DNA from: Caballeronia turbans
GTDB lineage: Bacteria; Pseudomonadota; Gammaproteobacteria; Burkholderiales; Burkholderiaceae
Length of the DNA stretch: 64,000 nucleotides
Reading direction: 5' to 3'
NCBI GenBank assembly: GCA_001544655.2
Contig: FCOD02000002.1
Location: forward strand, 248,001-312,000
The notes below the pieces were generated by a model. It ran no database searches, was not told the origin of the DNA, and saw nothing but the letters and a program-made list of their open reading frames with translations. Position 1 is the first letter of the stretch, and the number at the start of each line of letters is the position of its first letter. The translations under genes were made by a program, and so were the position numbers. Of this stretch, positions 28,938 through 37,164 are shown one piece after another.

Positions 28938-28959
28938 CCGCAAGACACACACGCTTCGC

Positions 28960-29967
28960 TCAATACCCGTACTGCATGCTCGCGTCGACGTTGCTCTTGT
29001 CGTAGAAGCGATCCGAGACCTTTACCCACGGCGGAATCGTCTCGCCCTTCGCGTACTTCTGCGCGACATCGCATGCGAGCGGCCCGAAGAACGGGCTCGA
29101 CTGCACGCTCGCGCCGAGTTCGCCCGCCTTGATCGCCTCGAGGCCGCCCTTGGTACCGTCGATCGTCACGAGGACGATGTCCTTGCCCGGCTGCTTGCCC
29201 GCCGCCTTGATCGCGGCGATCGCGCCGAGGGCCATTTCGTCGTTATGGGCGTAGACGGCGGTGACATCCGGATGCGCCTGCAGAAGCGTCTCCATCACCT
29301 GGCGGCCCTTGTCGCGCGCGAAATCGCCGCTTTGCGACGCGACGATCTTCATGCCCGGATTCTTCGCGATGACTTCGTCGAAGCCCTTCTTGCGATCGTT
29401 CGCCGCGGAGGCGCCCGTCGATCCTTCCAGTTCGATGATCGTCGCCTTGCCGTTCGTCGCCTTCACGAGCCAGTCGGCGGCGCGGTGCCCCTGATCGATG
29501 AAGTCCGAGCCGATGAACGTGATGTAATCCTTGCCCGCCTTCGCCATCGACTGGTCGATGTTGCGGTCCACGAGAATCACCGGAATGCCCGCCTTCTTCG
29601 CCTGCATCACGACGGGCACGAGCGGCTTCTCTTCACGAGGCGGGAACACCAGCAGATCGACATGCTGCGCGATCATGCTCTGGATGTCCGAGACCTGTTT
29701 GGCCGCCGAGCTGTTGGCATCGGTCATGACCATCTGCCAGCCGCATTTCGCGGCGATCTCCTTGAAGCTCTTGGTTTCCGCGAGTCGCCACGGGTTGTTG
29801 CTCTCCGTCTGGGCAAAGCCGACCTTCAACGGCTTCTTGTTCGGGATTTTCGGCAGTCCGTCATCGGCGGCGTGGGCGGCGGTGAAGCCGGCTGCGAGCG
29901 TCAGTGCGGTCAGTGCGGCGGCGAGCGGGCGCAGGCCCATGCGCGATTTCTTCTCTAGCGACAGCAT
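28960..29967 (-). CDS. ytfQ: Sugar ABC substrate-binding protein, galactofuranose-class (YtfQ-like)
   Basis: 335 residues. Signal peptide with a basic start (MLSLEKKSRM), hydrophobic core and AAHA cleavage end. The mature protein shows KVGFAQTESNNPWRLAETKS, VILVDRNID, IIELEGSTGASAANDRKKGF, VASQSGDFARDKGRQVMETL in order and ends MQYGY; these blocks closely parallel E. coli YtfQ, a galactofuranose-binding protein. The start at 29967 follows GGAGGA by 5 bases. It is the first gene of the operon, expressed from the promoter near 30100. Confidence 0.85.
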   Translation of the reverse strand: MLSLEKKSRMGLRPLAAALTALTLAAGFTAAHAADDGLPKIPNKKPLKVGFAQTESNNPWRLAETKSFKEIAAKCGWQMVMTDANSSAAKQVSDIQSMIAQHVDLLVFPPREEKPLVPVVMQAKKAGIPVILVDRNIDQSMAKAGKDYITFIGSDFIDQGHRAADWLVKATNGKATIIELEGSTGASAANDRKKGFDEVIAKNPGMKIVASQSGDFARDKGRQVMETLLQAHPDVTAVYAHNDEMALGAIAAIKAAGKQPGKDIVLVTIDGTKGGLEAIKAGELGASVQSSPFFGPLACDVAQKYAKGETIPPWVKVSDRFYDKSNVDASMQYGY

Positions 29968-30093
29968 GTCTTCCTCCATAGGATGGTTTGCCTTTTTGGT
30001 CGTGCCGATGCTTGTGTTGCCCGGTCTGCCTGCTGCGAGAGTAGTCATGCGTACTACGACTTCGGCGATTGTTTCATTGCCGTTTATTAACGT

Positions 30094-31182
30094 CTAATCA
30101 CTAATAATATTAATTGCGAGTTGCCGGGCTTCGGCGATTTCCCTGACAGAGCCGCGCTCGATCAGCGGTCCGTCGAGTTTCACGGTGCGACGCCGCACCG
30201 GCGCGCCTGCGGCGCGGTTCTCTTCCTCCTGTAGCAGCGTCTCGACCGCCCAGCGCCCAAGCTCGTAGTTCGGCAGCACGACGGTGGAAAGCGGCGGATG
30301 CGTATGCCGCGCGATCTCCTGATCGTCATACCCGAGCACGGAGACGTCGTCCGGCACGCGCAGGCCGAGCTGCTTCAGCGCCTCGATTGCGCCGAGCGCC
30401 ATCAGGTCGTTCGCGCAGAAGATCGCGGTCGGCGGGCTCGGCTCGCGCATCAGCGAGAGCGTGTGCTCGAAGCCGGTGTCCGGGCTCCAGTCGCCTTCGC
30501 GCACGAGTTCGGGCGCGAACGGCAGATCGGCCGTCGCGAGCGCGGTCCGGTAGCCCTTCAGCCGGTCGCGCGCCGCGTCCTGCCACGGTTCGCCGTTGAT
30601 ATAGCCGATGCGCTTGTGGCCCGCGGCGAGGAGATGATCCGTCGCGGTATGGCCGCCCGCGACTTCGGCGGGCACGACCGACGACACGCTTGCATCGCTC
30701 GTATAGCAGTTGAGCAGCACGGTCGGAACTCTGGCGAGCACCGCTGGCAGCGTCACCCGGCGCGTGTAGACCGTCGCGTAGACCACGCCCAGCACGTTCG
30801 GATTGCCGAGCGTCGCGTCGAGCACGCGCGCCTCGATTTCCGCGTTGCCGTGCGTCGAATAGACCGCGAGCATGCGGCCATTGGCAAAGGCGGCATCGCG
30901 TGCGCCGTCGATGCTGACGACCGGATGCGGGCTCGTCGAAATTTCGTCGGCGAGATAAACGATCAGATTGCGTTCGCCCTGACTCTTCAGTGCCGTGACC
31001 GGCTCGCGCTGCGTCATGCGATAGCCGAGTTCCTGCGCGGCGCGCAGCACCTTGTCGCGCGTGGTGTCGGAAAACTTCGCGCCGCTTGCGTTGTTGAGCA
31101 CGAGCGAGACCGTCGATTGCGACACTCCGGTGAGCTTCGCGATGTCGGTCATCGTCGGGCGGCGTTGCGTGGATTTTTTCAT
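30094..31182 (-). CDS. LacI family transcriptional regulator
   Basis: 362 residues. The N-terminal HTH MTDIAKLTGVSQSTVSLVLN begins at about residue 11, followed by a hinge and a sugar-binding-type core with IGYINGEPWQDAARDRLKGY and TAIFCANDLMALGA. The start at 31182 places MKKSTQRRP before the HTH. It is flanked by the ytfQRT-yjfF genes downstream and the dioxygenase/epimerase pair divergently upstream, and almost certainly represses both, released by a sugar or sugar derivative. Its own stop codon lies within the AT-rich motif region before ytfQ. Confidence 0.9.
   Translation of the reverse strand: MKKSTQRRPTMTDIAKLTGVSQSTVSLVLNNASGAKFSDTTRDKVLRAAQELGYRMTQREPVTALKSQGERNLIVYLADEISTSPHPVVSIDGARDAAFANGRMLAVYSTHGNAEIEARVLDATLGNPNVLGVVYATVYTRRVTLPAVLARVPTVLLNCYTSDASVSSVVPAEVAGGHTATDHLLAAGHKRIGYINGEPWQDAARDRLKGYRTALATADLPFAPELVREGDWSPDTGFEHTLSLMREPSPPTAIFCANDLMALGAIEALKQLGLRVPDDVSVLGYDDQEIARHTHPPLSTVVLPNYELGRWAVETLLQEEENRAAGAPVRRRTVKLDGPLIERGSVREIAEARQLAINIISD
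30100..30111. promoter_or_regulatory. Candidate LacI-family operator before ytfQ
   Basis: ACTAATAATATT, overlapping the last codons of the LacI gene and lying 133 bases upstream of the ytfQ start. The identical 12-mer recurs at 31324-31335, in front of the divergent dioxygenase gene, which is the main reason to call it an operator. Confidence 0.5.
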
Positions 31183-31250
31183 CGTGTGCGCTGCGTGCGG
31201 CGTCTGGACCCTGCGCGGACGACGTCGCGCGGGACGGAAAAACTTGCCAT

Positions 31251-31260
31251 TAATATTAGT
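31251..31260. promoter_or_regulatory. Third ACTAATA-type motif, upstream of the LacI gene
   Basis: Bottom strand reads ACTAATATTA, sharing ACTAATA with the two 12-mers. It lies 69 bases upstream of the LacI start, so it may mediate autorepression. Confidence 0.4.
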
Positions 31261-31323
31261 GATGAACGACGCGGAAAGCACGTGTTTATTGGGCATTTCA
31301 GATCAGGGTTTTCACCGGTTATG

Positions 31324-31335
31324 ACTAATAATATT
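31324..31335. promoter_or_regulatory. Candidate LacI-family operator before the dioxygenase gene
   Basis: ACTAATAATATT, 58 bases upstream of the dioxygenase ATG and identical to the copy before ytfQ. Confidence 0.5.
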
Positions 31336-31393
31336 GACGAACGAATTACACGCGTGCGATTCTGTTCTCACACTCGCAATGAGGAGATTGCGC

Positions 31394-32194
31394 ATGCGCA
31401 AATACGACGAGACCACGCGAGACGCGTTCGCCGAAGCGTTCGAACGAGACGGCTTTCTGCTTCTGCGCGACCATTTCCCGCGTGCGGCGCTCGAAGCCTG
31501 GAGGGATGCGTTCGCGCCGCTTCTGCAACCGCACGTCGATGCGGCACGCGAAGCATCGACGAGCGGGAATCGCGGACCGGGCCGCTACTACGTCACGCTG
31601 CCGTTCGAAGGCGTGTTCGCGGATCCCTCGATCTTTTGCGATGAAGACATCGTCGGCATCGTCGAGCGAGTGGCCGGGCGCGATCCGGTAATGTGCCAAC
31701 TCGCCACCGATACGCCCGTAGCCGGCTCCGAGTACCAGGACTGGCATCGCGATACACCGCCGCTTTTCGACGACGCACCCGAGACGCCTTCATTCCAGCT
31801 TGCGGTGAATTTCCCGCTCGTCGATGTCGATGCGCGCAACGGCCCGCTGGAAACGACGCGCGGCACGCATCGCATGTCGCGGGACGAAGCGCTGGCGGGC
31901 CTCGAAGCAGGGCGCTTCGCTGCCGAGCAAGTGCCGATGAAAGTCGGCGACGTGATGATTCGCGATGTTCGCGGGCTGCATCGCGGCACGCCGAATCTGA
32001 GCGGCGATCCACGTCCGATGGTGGTGATCGGCTACAGCCGCGCGTGGTACTTCCGGCCCGAGGTGCATATCGACGTGCCGCGCGACGTGTTCGCCGAACT
32101 GCCTGCGCGAGCGCGGCGTCTGTTGCGCTTCAATCCCTTGGTCGAGAAGACGGCGCGCACCTTCGACGAAAGCTACCGGCAGTTCGCGTATTGA
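31394..32194 (+). CDS. Phytanoyl-CoA dioxygenase (PhyH) family protein
   Basis: 266 residues. A non-haem Fe(II)/2-oxoglutarate oxygenase by motif: WHRDTP gives His118 and Asp120, and GLHRGTP gives His196, the facial triad; Arg207 could bind 2-oxoglutarate. The N-terminal GFLLLRDHFPRAALEAW is typical of the family. The start at 31394 has GAGGAG 7 bases upstream. It is coupled to an aldose epimerase and shares regulatory motifs with the ytfQ operon, which suggests a sugar-derived substrate; the actual substrate is unknown. Confidence 0.85.
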   Translation: MRKYDETTRDAFAEAFERDGFLLLRDHFPRAALEAWRDAFAPLLQPHVDAAREASTSGNRGPGRYYVTLPFEGVFADPSIFCDEDIVGIVERVAGRDPVMCQLATDTPVAGSEYQDWHRDTPPLFDDAPETPSFQLAVNFPLVDVDARNGPLETTRGTHRMSRDEALAGLEAGRFAAEQVPMKVGDVMIRDVRGLHRGTPNLSGDPRPMVVIGYSRAWYFRPEVHIDVPRDVFAELPARARRLLRFNPLVEKTARTFDESYRQFAY

Positions 32195-33123
32195 GCGCCG
32201 CGCCGTCGGATACGCTCGTCGAGCTGCGTCACGGCACCCGGCGCGTACTGCTCGCGCCGCACGTGGGCGGATCGATCGCGGCCTTCGACGAAACACGCGA
32301 TGGCCGTTCGATCGACTGGCTGCGTCCCGCGACGCCTGCCGCGCTCGACGCGCGCGATCCGCTCGGCATGGCGAGCTTTCCGCTCCTGCCGTATTGCAAC
32401 CGCATCCGAGATGCGCGTTTCAGTTTCGGCGGTGCGATCGTCGATCTGTCCGGCGACGGCAATGCCTTCGCTCATGCGCTTCATGGCAACGCATGGCGCT
32501 TGCCGTGGAAAGTGGTCGAGGGGTCGAACTCGCGCGCGCGTTTGCATTTTTTGCACGCGCCTTCGGGTGCAGCGGGGCATCACTGGCCGTTCGCGTATGA
32601 AGCGACTCAGGACATCGTGCTCGATGCACACACGCTAACCGTCACGATCTGCGCGCGCAACCTGTCCGATCGGCCGATGCCCTTCGGCATGGGGCATCAC
32701 CCATACTATCCGCGCACGCGAAACACACGCGTTCACGCACGCGTCGCCGCGATGTGGCATAGCACGCCGGATCTGCTGCCGACGCACGCGGGCGCGCATC
32801 CGTGCGTCGATGCGATGGCGTCGAAAGAAGGCATGTGCCCGGATGCGTTCGATCTCGACAACAACTTCGCGGGCTGGTCGCGTACGGCGACAATCGCGTG
32901 GCCGGACGAAGGGCGCGCGATCACGTTGAGCGCCGAGGCGCCGTTCGATCACATGGTGGTGTACGCGCCGGCGTCGCATCCCGATTTGCTCTGCGTGGAG
33001 CCGGTGAGCAACGTGGCGGATTGGGTCAATCTCCATGTCGATCACGCGATGAAGGGCGGCGCGGTGTTGAAGCCGGGCGAGTCGGTCACCGCGTCATTCG
33101 CGTGGACGACTCGCTTCGGGTAG
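32191..33123 (+). CDS. Aldose 1-epimerase family protein, TTG start
   Basis: 310 residues. Seen: VLLAPHVGGSIAAF, LLPYCNRIRDARFSFGG, HALHGNAWRLPW (substrate His), FGMGHHPYYPR (catalytic His pair region), DLDNNFAGW and CVEPVSNVADWVNL (catalytic Glu). This is the YphB/GalM-like subgroup. The TTG at 32191 overlaps the dioxygenase stop codon (TTGA); no ATG exists nearby in frame, so termination-reinitiation is implied. It is a second mutarotase in the window, probably specific to the galactofuranose-type regulon. Confidence 0.82.
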   Translation: MSAAPSDTLVELRHGTRRVLLAPHVGGSIAAFDETRDGRSIDWLRPATPAALDARDPLGMASFPLLPYCNRIRDARFSFGGAIVDLSGDGNAFAHALHGNAWRLPWKVVEGSNSRARLHFLHAPSGAAGHHWPFAYEATQDIVLDAHTLTVTICARNLSDRPMPFGMGHHPYYPRTRNTRVHARVAAMWHSTPDLLPTHAGAHPCVDAMASKEGMCPDAFDLDNNFAGWSRTATIAWPDEGRAITLSAEAPFDHMVVYAPASHPDLLCVEPVSNVADWVNLHVDHAMKGGAVLKPGESVTASFAWTTRFG

Positions 33124-33135
33124 AACTCCGCTCGC

Positions 33136-33444
33136 TTACTGACCGAAGAAGATGTCGCAGCGCGGCGTCGCGGCGCAGCCGGTCTGAGCGCGCCCGCTCG
33201 CGGATGCGCCTGCGCCGGCGGTCATGCCGCCGTAAGCGGCGTCATCGGCCTGGGCCGCGGGCATGGCGGCCGTCTGCTGCTCCGGCGCGGCCTGCGACAT
33301 GTACATCGGGCGCATCGTCTGAACGAGTTGCTGCGCATCGGCGGGCATGCCCTCGGCATGTGCCGCACCGATGCCGCCGACGTTGGCGACGACCGCGCAT
33401 GCGGCCATCATCGCGAAAAGTGTTGGACTGACTTTGGACTTCAT
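33136..33444 (-). CDS. Small exported protein of unknown family
   Basis: 102 residues. Signal peptide MKSKVSPTLFAMMAACAVVA ending AHA. The mature chain is rich in Ala, Gln, Met and Gly, with QLVQTMRPMYMSQ, and ends with two cysteines in TGCAATPRCDIFFGQ. AAGGAG lies 7 bases before the ATG. I do not recognise it; the two cysteines could form a disulfide in the periplasm. Confidence 0.6.
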   Translation of the reverse strand: MKSKVSPTLFAMMAACAVVANVGGIGAAHAEGMPADAQQLVQTMRPMYMSQAAPEQQTAAMPAAQADDAAYGGMTAGAGASASGRAQTGCAATPRCDIFFGQ

Positions 33445-33687
33445 GCTCCAGCTCCTTGAACGAAATGCACAAGCAGCCGGGAACACGATTCTCGGACTCC
33501 TTGCCGCTTTGTCGATGGATGGGTTCGAGCGCAACGGCCAATGGCAAAAGATGCGCTACCCGGCGCGACGAAAGAAGACGCGTCGAGTGCAACGCATGGC
33601 GCTCAGTGGCTACGTTACGGCGATGAAGGAGCGGGAGAAATCCCTATTTGGTAGGGATGCTTCGGTAGGGTGCTGAAGAACATCAAA

Positions 33688-33722
33688 AACGCGCTCGGGC
33701 AAGCAAGTAGCCCGAGCGCGTT
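33688..33722 (-). terminator. Rho-independent terminator after the Gly-rich protein gene
   Basis: A perfect 13-bp stem (AACGCGCTCGGGC at 33688-33700 with its complement at 33710-33722), 9-base loop. On the minus strand the stem runs into TTTTT. It ends the transcript of the gene at 33744-34037. Confidence 0.85.
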
Positions 33723-33743
33723 GAAGCAACGACTTCCAAACGC

Positions 33744-34037
33744 TTAGTATGACTTGGCAGCGCCGCCGCTCGACGTACCCGAGTCGGAACTGCTCTTCTT
33801 GTTCTTGTGCATCTTGCTGCTTTGGGACGAGTCCATTGTGTTTGCGCCCGATGCGCCCGAGGTCGTGCCCGTCACACCGTTGGCGTTGGGCGTGCTCATC
33901 CCGGTTCCGCCTTGACCCGCTCCGTTGCCACCCGCCGTGCCGCCACCTGCGCCGCCGCCCGCGCCTTGCGCGAACGCCGCGCCCGACAGACTCAGAATCA
34001 TGGCCGAAACAAGCAGACTTCTCTTTGCGTTTTTCAT
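33744..34037 (-). CDS. Small glycine/serine-rich exported protein
   Basis: 97 residues. Signal peptide MKNAKRSLLVSAMILSLSGA then AFAQ. The mature part is low complexity: Gly-rich first half (GAGGGAGGGTAGGNGAGQGG), then Thr/Ser, with a short basic patch KMHKNKKSSS. GGAGGAAACC precedes the ATG, a strong ribosome binding site, and a good terminator follows. No family recognised; probably an unstructured periplasmic or outer-surface protein of a type common in Burkholderia. Confidence 0.7.
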   Translation of the reverse strand: MKNAKRSLLVSAMILSLSGAAFAQGAGGGAGGGTAGGNGAGQGGTGMSTPNANGVTGTTSGASGANTMDSSQSSKMHKNKKSSSDSGTSSGGAAKSY

Positions 34038-34185
34038 GGTTTCCTCCCGTTGATCGATGGTCTCGATACGCTCCGCCTCGCAGAATGCTGCAGCGTCGCC
34101 GTTTGACTTGCGCAATCGCCGTGCCGCCCGCGAGCGCGCGGCAATGGCGGTGCATCAGACCATGCTGCGGGAAACGACGCGATCG

Positions 34186-34407
34186 TTACGCAAGCGCCTC
34201 GTCACACCATTCGATGGCCCACGCGCGCGCGCAATGCACGGCATCGGATTCGGTCGCGAACGCATCGAGTTCGCCGGATTCGAAAACTTCCACGTGCGCC
34301 GCGTGTTCGTCCGGCAGATGCGTGATCTTCGCGTGAGCGTAGTAGCTGCCGTCCTGGTCGTGACGCGCGGTGCAATCGATATGGAAAGTCTTGTAGTCGA
34401 ATCGCAT
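34186..34407 (-). CDS. Conserved small hypothetical protein, 73 residues
   Basis: The chain MRFDYKTFHIDCTARHDQDG, then YYAHAKITHLPDEHAAHVEV and ending ARAWAIEWCDEALA looks like a compact alpha/beta domain of a small Burkholderia protein family, possibly the one catalogued as DUF6566; the name is uncertain. No signal peptide. It is divergent from the radical SAM gene, 118 bases away, and could share the LexA-controlled region, though nothing shows that directly. Confidence 0.55.
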   Translation of the reverse strand: MRFDYKTFHIDCTARHDQDGSYYAHAKITHLPDEHAAHVEVFESGELDAFATESDAVHCARAWAIEWCDEALA

Positions 34408-34470
34408 AAAAAAGGCTCCGGGAAATGTGTTTCGCGGGCAGGCGCGAAGCGTGCGCAAGCGTATTTGCGT

Positions 34471-34499
34471 TTGACTCCTCACCTCTCGTGACATACTGT
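34471..34499 (+). promoter_or_regulatory. Promoter of the radical SAM-udgX operon overlapping the LexA box
   Basis: TTGACT at 34471-34476 is a near-consensus -35; 17 bases further TACTGT at 34494-34499 fits as a -10 and lies within the LexA box. Transcription would start near 34506, leaving a leader of about 19 bases without a clear Shine-Dalgarno. Confidence 0.55.
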
Positions 34500-34513
34500 A
34501 TATACATACAGTA
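34494..34513. promoter_or_regulatory. LexA (SOS) box
   Basis: TACTGTATATACATACAGTA, an almost perfect dyad with the CTGT-N8-ACAG core of LexA operators (34496-34511). It sits 11 bases before the start codon of the radical SAM gene and covers its -10 region, so LexA should block transcription until DNA damage. Confidence 0.88.
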
Positions 34514-34524
34514 TCATATGCAAG

Positions 34525-35736
34525 ATGGACCTTTCCGAAAAGCTCGAAATCCTTGCGGACGCCGCCAAGTACGATGCTTCATGCGCGAGCGGCGGCGCGC
34601 CGAAACGTGAGTCGCGCGGCATCGACGGTCTCGGCGCCAGCACCGGTTCGGGCATCTGCCACAGCTTCACGCCTGACGGCCGCTGCGTGTCGCTGCTCAA
34701 GATTTTATTGACGAACTTTTGTCTTTACGATTGCCGCTATTGCATCAACCGGCGGTCCAGCAATGTGCCGCGCGCCCGTTTCACGCCGGAGGAAGTCGTC
34801 AGCCTGACGCTCGACTTCTATCGCCGAAATTACATCGACGGACTGTTCCTGAGCTCCGGCGTGATTCGTTCTTCGAACTACACGATGGAGCAACTCGTCC
34901 TCGTCGCGAAGACGCTGCGCGAGAAGCATCACTTTCGCGGCTATATCCATCTGAAGACGATTCCCGATGCCGACCCGGAGATCATCGCGCAAGCGGGACG
35001 CCACGCCGACCGCCTGAGCGTGAACATCGAGTTGCCGACCGAAATCAGCCTCGAGCGTCTCGCGCCCGAAAAAAGCGGCCGCACGATCAGGCTGGCGATG
35101 GGCAACATTCGCGTCGCGCGGGAGGAGTCGGAAGTCGAGCCGCGTGCGCCGCGTTTCGCGCCGGCGGGGCAGAGCACGCAAATGATCGTCGGCGCCGACG
35201 AAACCGACGATCGCACGATCCTCGGCACCGCTGAGACGCTATACGGCTCATATCAGTTGAAGCGCGTGTATTACTCGGCGTTCAGCCCGATTCCCGACAG
35301 CCCGTCGGGGGTGCCGTCGCAAGCGCCGCCGCTCCTGCGCGAGCATCGCCTGTATCAGGCGGACTTTCTGATGCGCGGCTATGGATTCGGCGCCGCCGAA
35401 CTGCTCGGCGATGCCGGCAATCTGCCGCTCGATGTCGACCCGAAGCTCGCGTGGGCGCTCGCGCATCGCGACCGCTTTCCCGTCGATCTGAATGCCGCGC
35501 CCGCGCGCATGATTGCGCGTGTGCCCGGCATCGGCATGCGCAATGCGAAGCGCATCGTCGAGCTGCGGCGTGCGCGGCGCGTGCGTTATCAGGATCTCGT
35601 GAAGTTGCGCTGCGGCATGGACAAGGTGAAGCCTTTCGTCGTGACGGCGGATTACCGGCCGCCGCTTGCCGAGTCGCCGTCCGAAAATCTTCGGCGCGCG
35701 CTGGCCACCGGTCCCGTGCAGCTTTCGCTGATCTGA
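34525..35736 (+). CDS. Putative DNA modification/repair radical SAM protein
   Basis: 403 residues. Radical SAM cluster cysteines C66-x3-C70-x2-C73 in TNFCLYDCRYC bind the 4Fe-4S cluster that activates S-adenosylmethionine. The N-terminus KLEILADAAKYDASCASGG and the following GICHSFTPDGRC are hallmarks of this DNA modification/repair family (TIGR03916). The C-terminus carries a helix-hairpin-helix (RMIARVPGIGMRNAKRIVEL), a DNA-binding element. It is LexA controlled and coupled by TGATG to the UdgX-type gene, the usual partner. The reaction is unknown. Confidence 0.92.
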   Translation: MDLSEKLEILADAAKYDASCASGGAPKRESRGIDGLGASTGSGICHSFTPDGRCVSLLKILLTNFCLYDCRYCINRRSSNVPRARFTPEEVVSLTLDFYRRNYIDGLFLSSGVIRSSNYTMEQLVLVAKTLREKHHFRGYIHLKTIPDADPEIIAQAGRHADRLSVNIELPTEISLERLAPEKSGRTIRLAMGNIRVAREESEVEPRAPRFAPAGQSTQMIVGADETDDRTILGTAETLYGSYQLKRVYYSAFSPIPDSPSGVPSQAPPLLREHRLYQADFLMRGYGFGAAELLGDAGNLPLDVDPKLAWALAHRDRFPVDLNAAPARMIARVPGIGMRNAKRIVELRRARRVRYQDLVKLRCGMDKVKPFVVTADYRPPLAESPSENLRRALATGPVQLSLI

Positions 35737-37151
35737 TGCACGTCATCGTCATCGACGACGATTTCGACGCATGGCGCGTCGCCGCGCTCGATGCGCTCGC
35801 GCAAGGACTCACGCCCGAAGCGATCGACTGGCGCACGCCGGAGGCGCAGCCGGCGCTGTTCAGCGAACCGGCGCCCGCGGCCAACGCAGCTCACGGGCCG
35901 CAAATCCGCGTGTCACGCGAACTCGCGTCGCTTTTGAAGGACGCCGCGCATTTCCGCGATGCCCGCCGCTGGAGCTTCCTCTATCGCGTTCTCTGGCGCT
36001 GGGCGCAAGGCGACCGCGCAGTTGCGTCGCCCGCCGATGAAGACGGCGCGCGCCTCTACAGGATGGCGAAGGCGGTGCGCCGGGCGCAGCACGACATGAT
36101 CGCGTACGTGCGCTTCCGGCAGCGCGAGGCATCGCTCGGCGCCCCCGAATATGTGGCGTGGTACGAGCCCGGCCACGACGTCCTCGCCTGGGGCGCGGAG
36201 CATTTCGCGGCACGCATGGGACGCTCGACGTGGCTCATCGCGACGCCCGACGGCGCCGCGATGTTCGACGGCGAGCGCCTGCAACTGGAACGCCGCCCCG
36301 CGCTCGCATCGGCTCATGCGAGCGATACGCCCGACGCGGCCGAAGCGCTCTGGATGACCTACTACCGCAGCATCTTCAATCCCGCGCGCCTGAACGAATC
36401 CGCACTCGAACAGCACATGCCGGTGCGTTTCTGGAAAGGGCTGCCGGAAGGTGCGCTGATTCCGCAACTCGTGAGCGCTGCGCGCGGCGGCGCACGTCGC
36501 GTCGCGCAGGCGCAGCGCGTCGGCGCGCTCGGCGGCAAGGCGGTGCAGGTACAGGCGCGGGACGCACAACCCGAACGCGACGCGCCCACGTCGCTCGACA
36601 CGTGCCGCCGCTGCGATCTGTGGCGCAACGCGACGCAGGCGGTGCGCGGCGCGGGCCCGGCCGATGCGCGCATCATGCTGCTCGGCGAACAGCCCGGCGA
36701 TCAGGAGGATTTGAAGGGCGAGCCGTTCGTCGGCCCGGCGGGGCAACTGCTTCAAGAAGCGATGCAGCGCGCCGGCATGCCGCGCGAGCAGGTCTATCTG
36801 ACCAACGCGGTGAAACATTTCAAGTGGGAGCCGCGCGGCAAGCGGCGTCTGCACAAGACGCCCGCGCAACAGGAAGTCGAAGCGTGTTCGTACTGGCTCG
36901 AACAGGAATTGCACGAGGTCGGCGCGCGCGTGATCGTTACGCTCGGCGCGACGGCGTTGACGGCGCTTTTCGGACGACGCGCGACGCTATCCGCGCATCT
37001 GGGACGCGTCGTGCCGTATCGGGATAAACAGGTTGTCGCGACGTATCACCCGTCGTATGCGCTTCGGCAGAACGACGAAGCCGCGCGCGAGCGAACCGTC
37101 GCGGCCATCGTCGAGGCGCTCGAACGGGCGCGCGAGCTCATCGGCAGATAA
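35736..37151 (+). CDS. udgX: UdgX-type uracil-DNA-binding protein fused to a DUF4130-like domain
   Basis: 471 residues. N-terminal half (about 1-250): DUF4130-like domain with FRDARRWSFLYRVLWRWAQG and FWKGLPEGALIP. C-terminal half: family-4-like uracil-DNA glycosylase fold with CRRCDLWRNATQ, motif A GEQPGDQED (from residue 317), FVGPAGQLL and the UdgX loop KRRLH with His373. In Mycobacterium smegmatis UdgX the equivalent KRRIH histidine forms a covalent bond to uracil-DNA. The ATG overlaps the radical SAM stop (TGATG). Expected to bind damaged, uracil-containing DNA during the SOS response. Confidence 0.9.
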   Translation: MHVIVIDDDFDAWRVAALDALAQGLTPEAIDWRTPEAQPALFSEPAPAANAAHGPQIRVSRELASLLKDAAHFRDARRWSFLYRVLWRWAQGDRAVASPADEDGARLYRMAKAVRRAQHDMIAYVRFRQREASLGAPEYVAWYEPGHDVLAWGAEHFAARMGRSTWLIATPDGAAMFDGERLQLERRPALASAHASDTPDAAEALWMTYYRSIFNPARLNESALEQHMPVRFWKGLPEGALIPQLVSAARGGARRVAQAQRVGALGGKAVQVQARDAQPERDAPTSLDTCRRCDLWRNATQAVRGAGPADARIMLLGEQPGDQEDLKGEPFVGPAGQLLQEAMQRAGMPREQVYLTNAVKHFKWEPRGKRRLHKTPAQQEVEACSYWLEQELHEVGARVIVTLGATALTALFGRRATLSAHLGRVVPYRDKQVVATYHPSYALRQNDEAARERTVAAIVEALERARELIGR

Positions 37152-37164
37152 GCCCGGAACGAGC

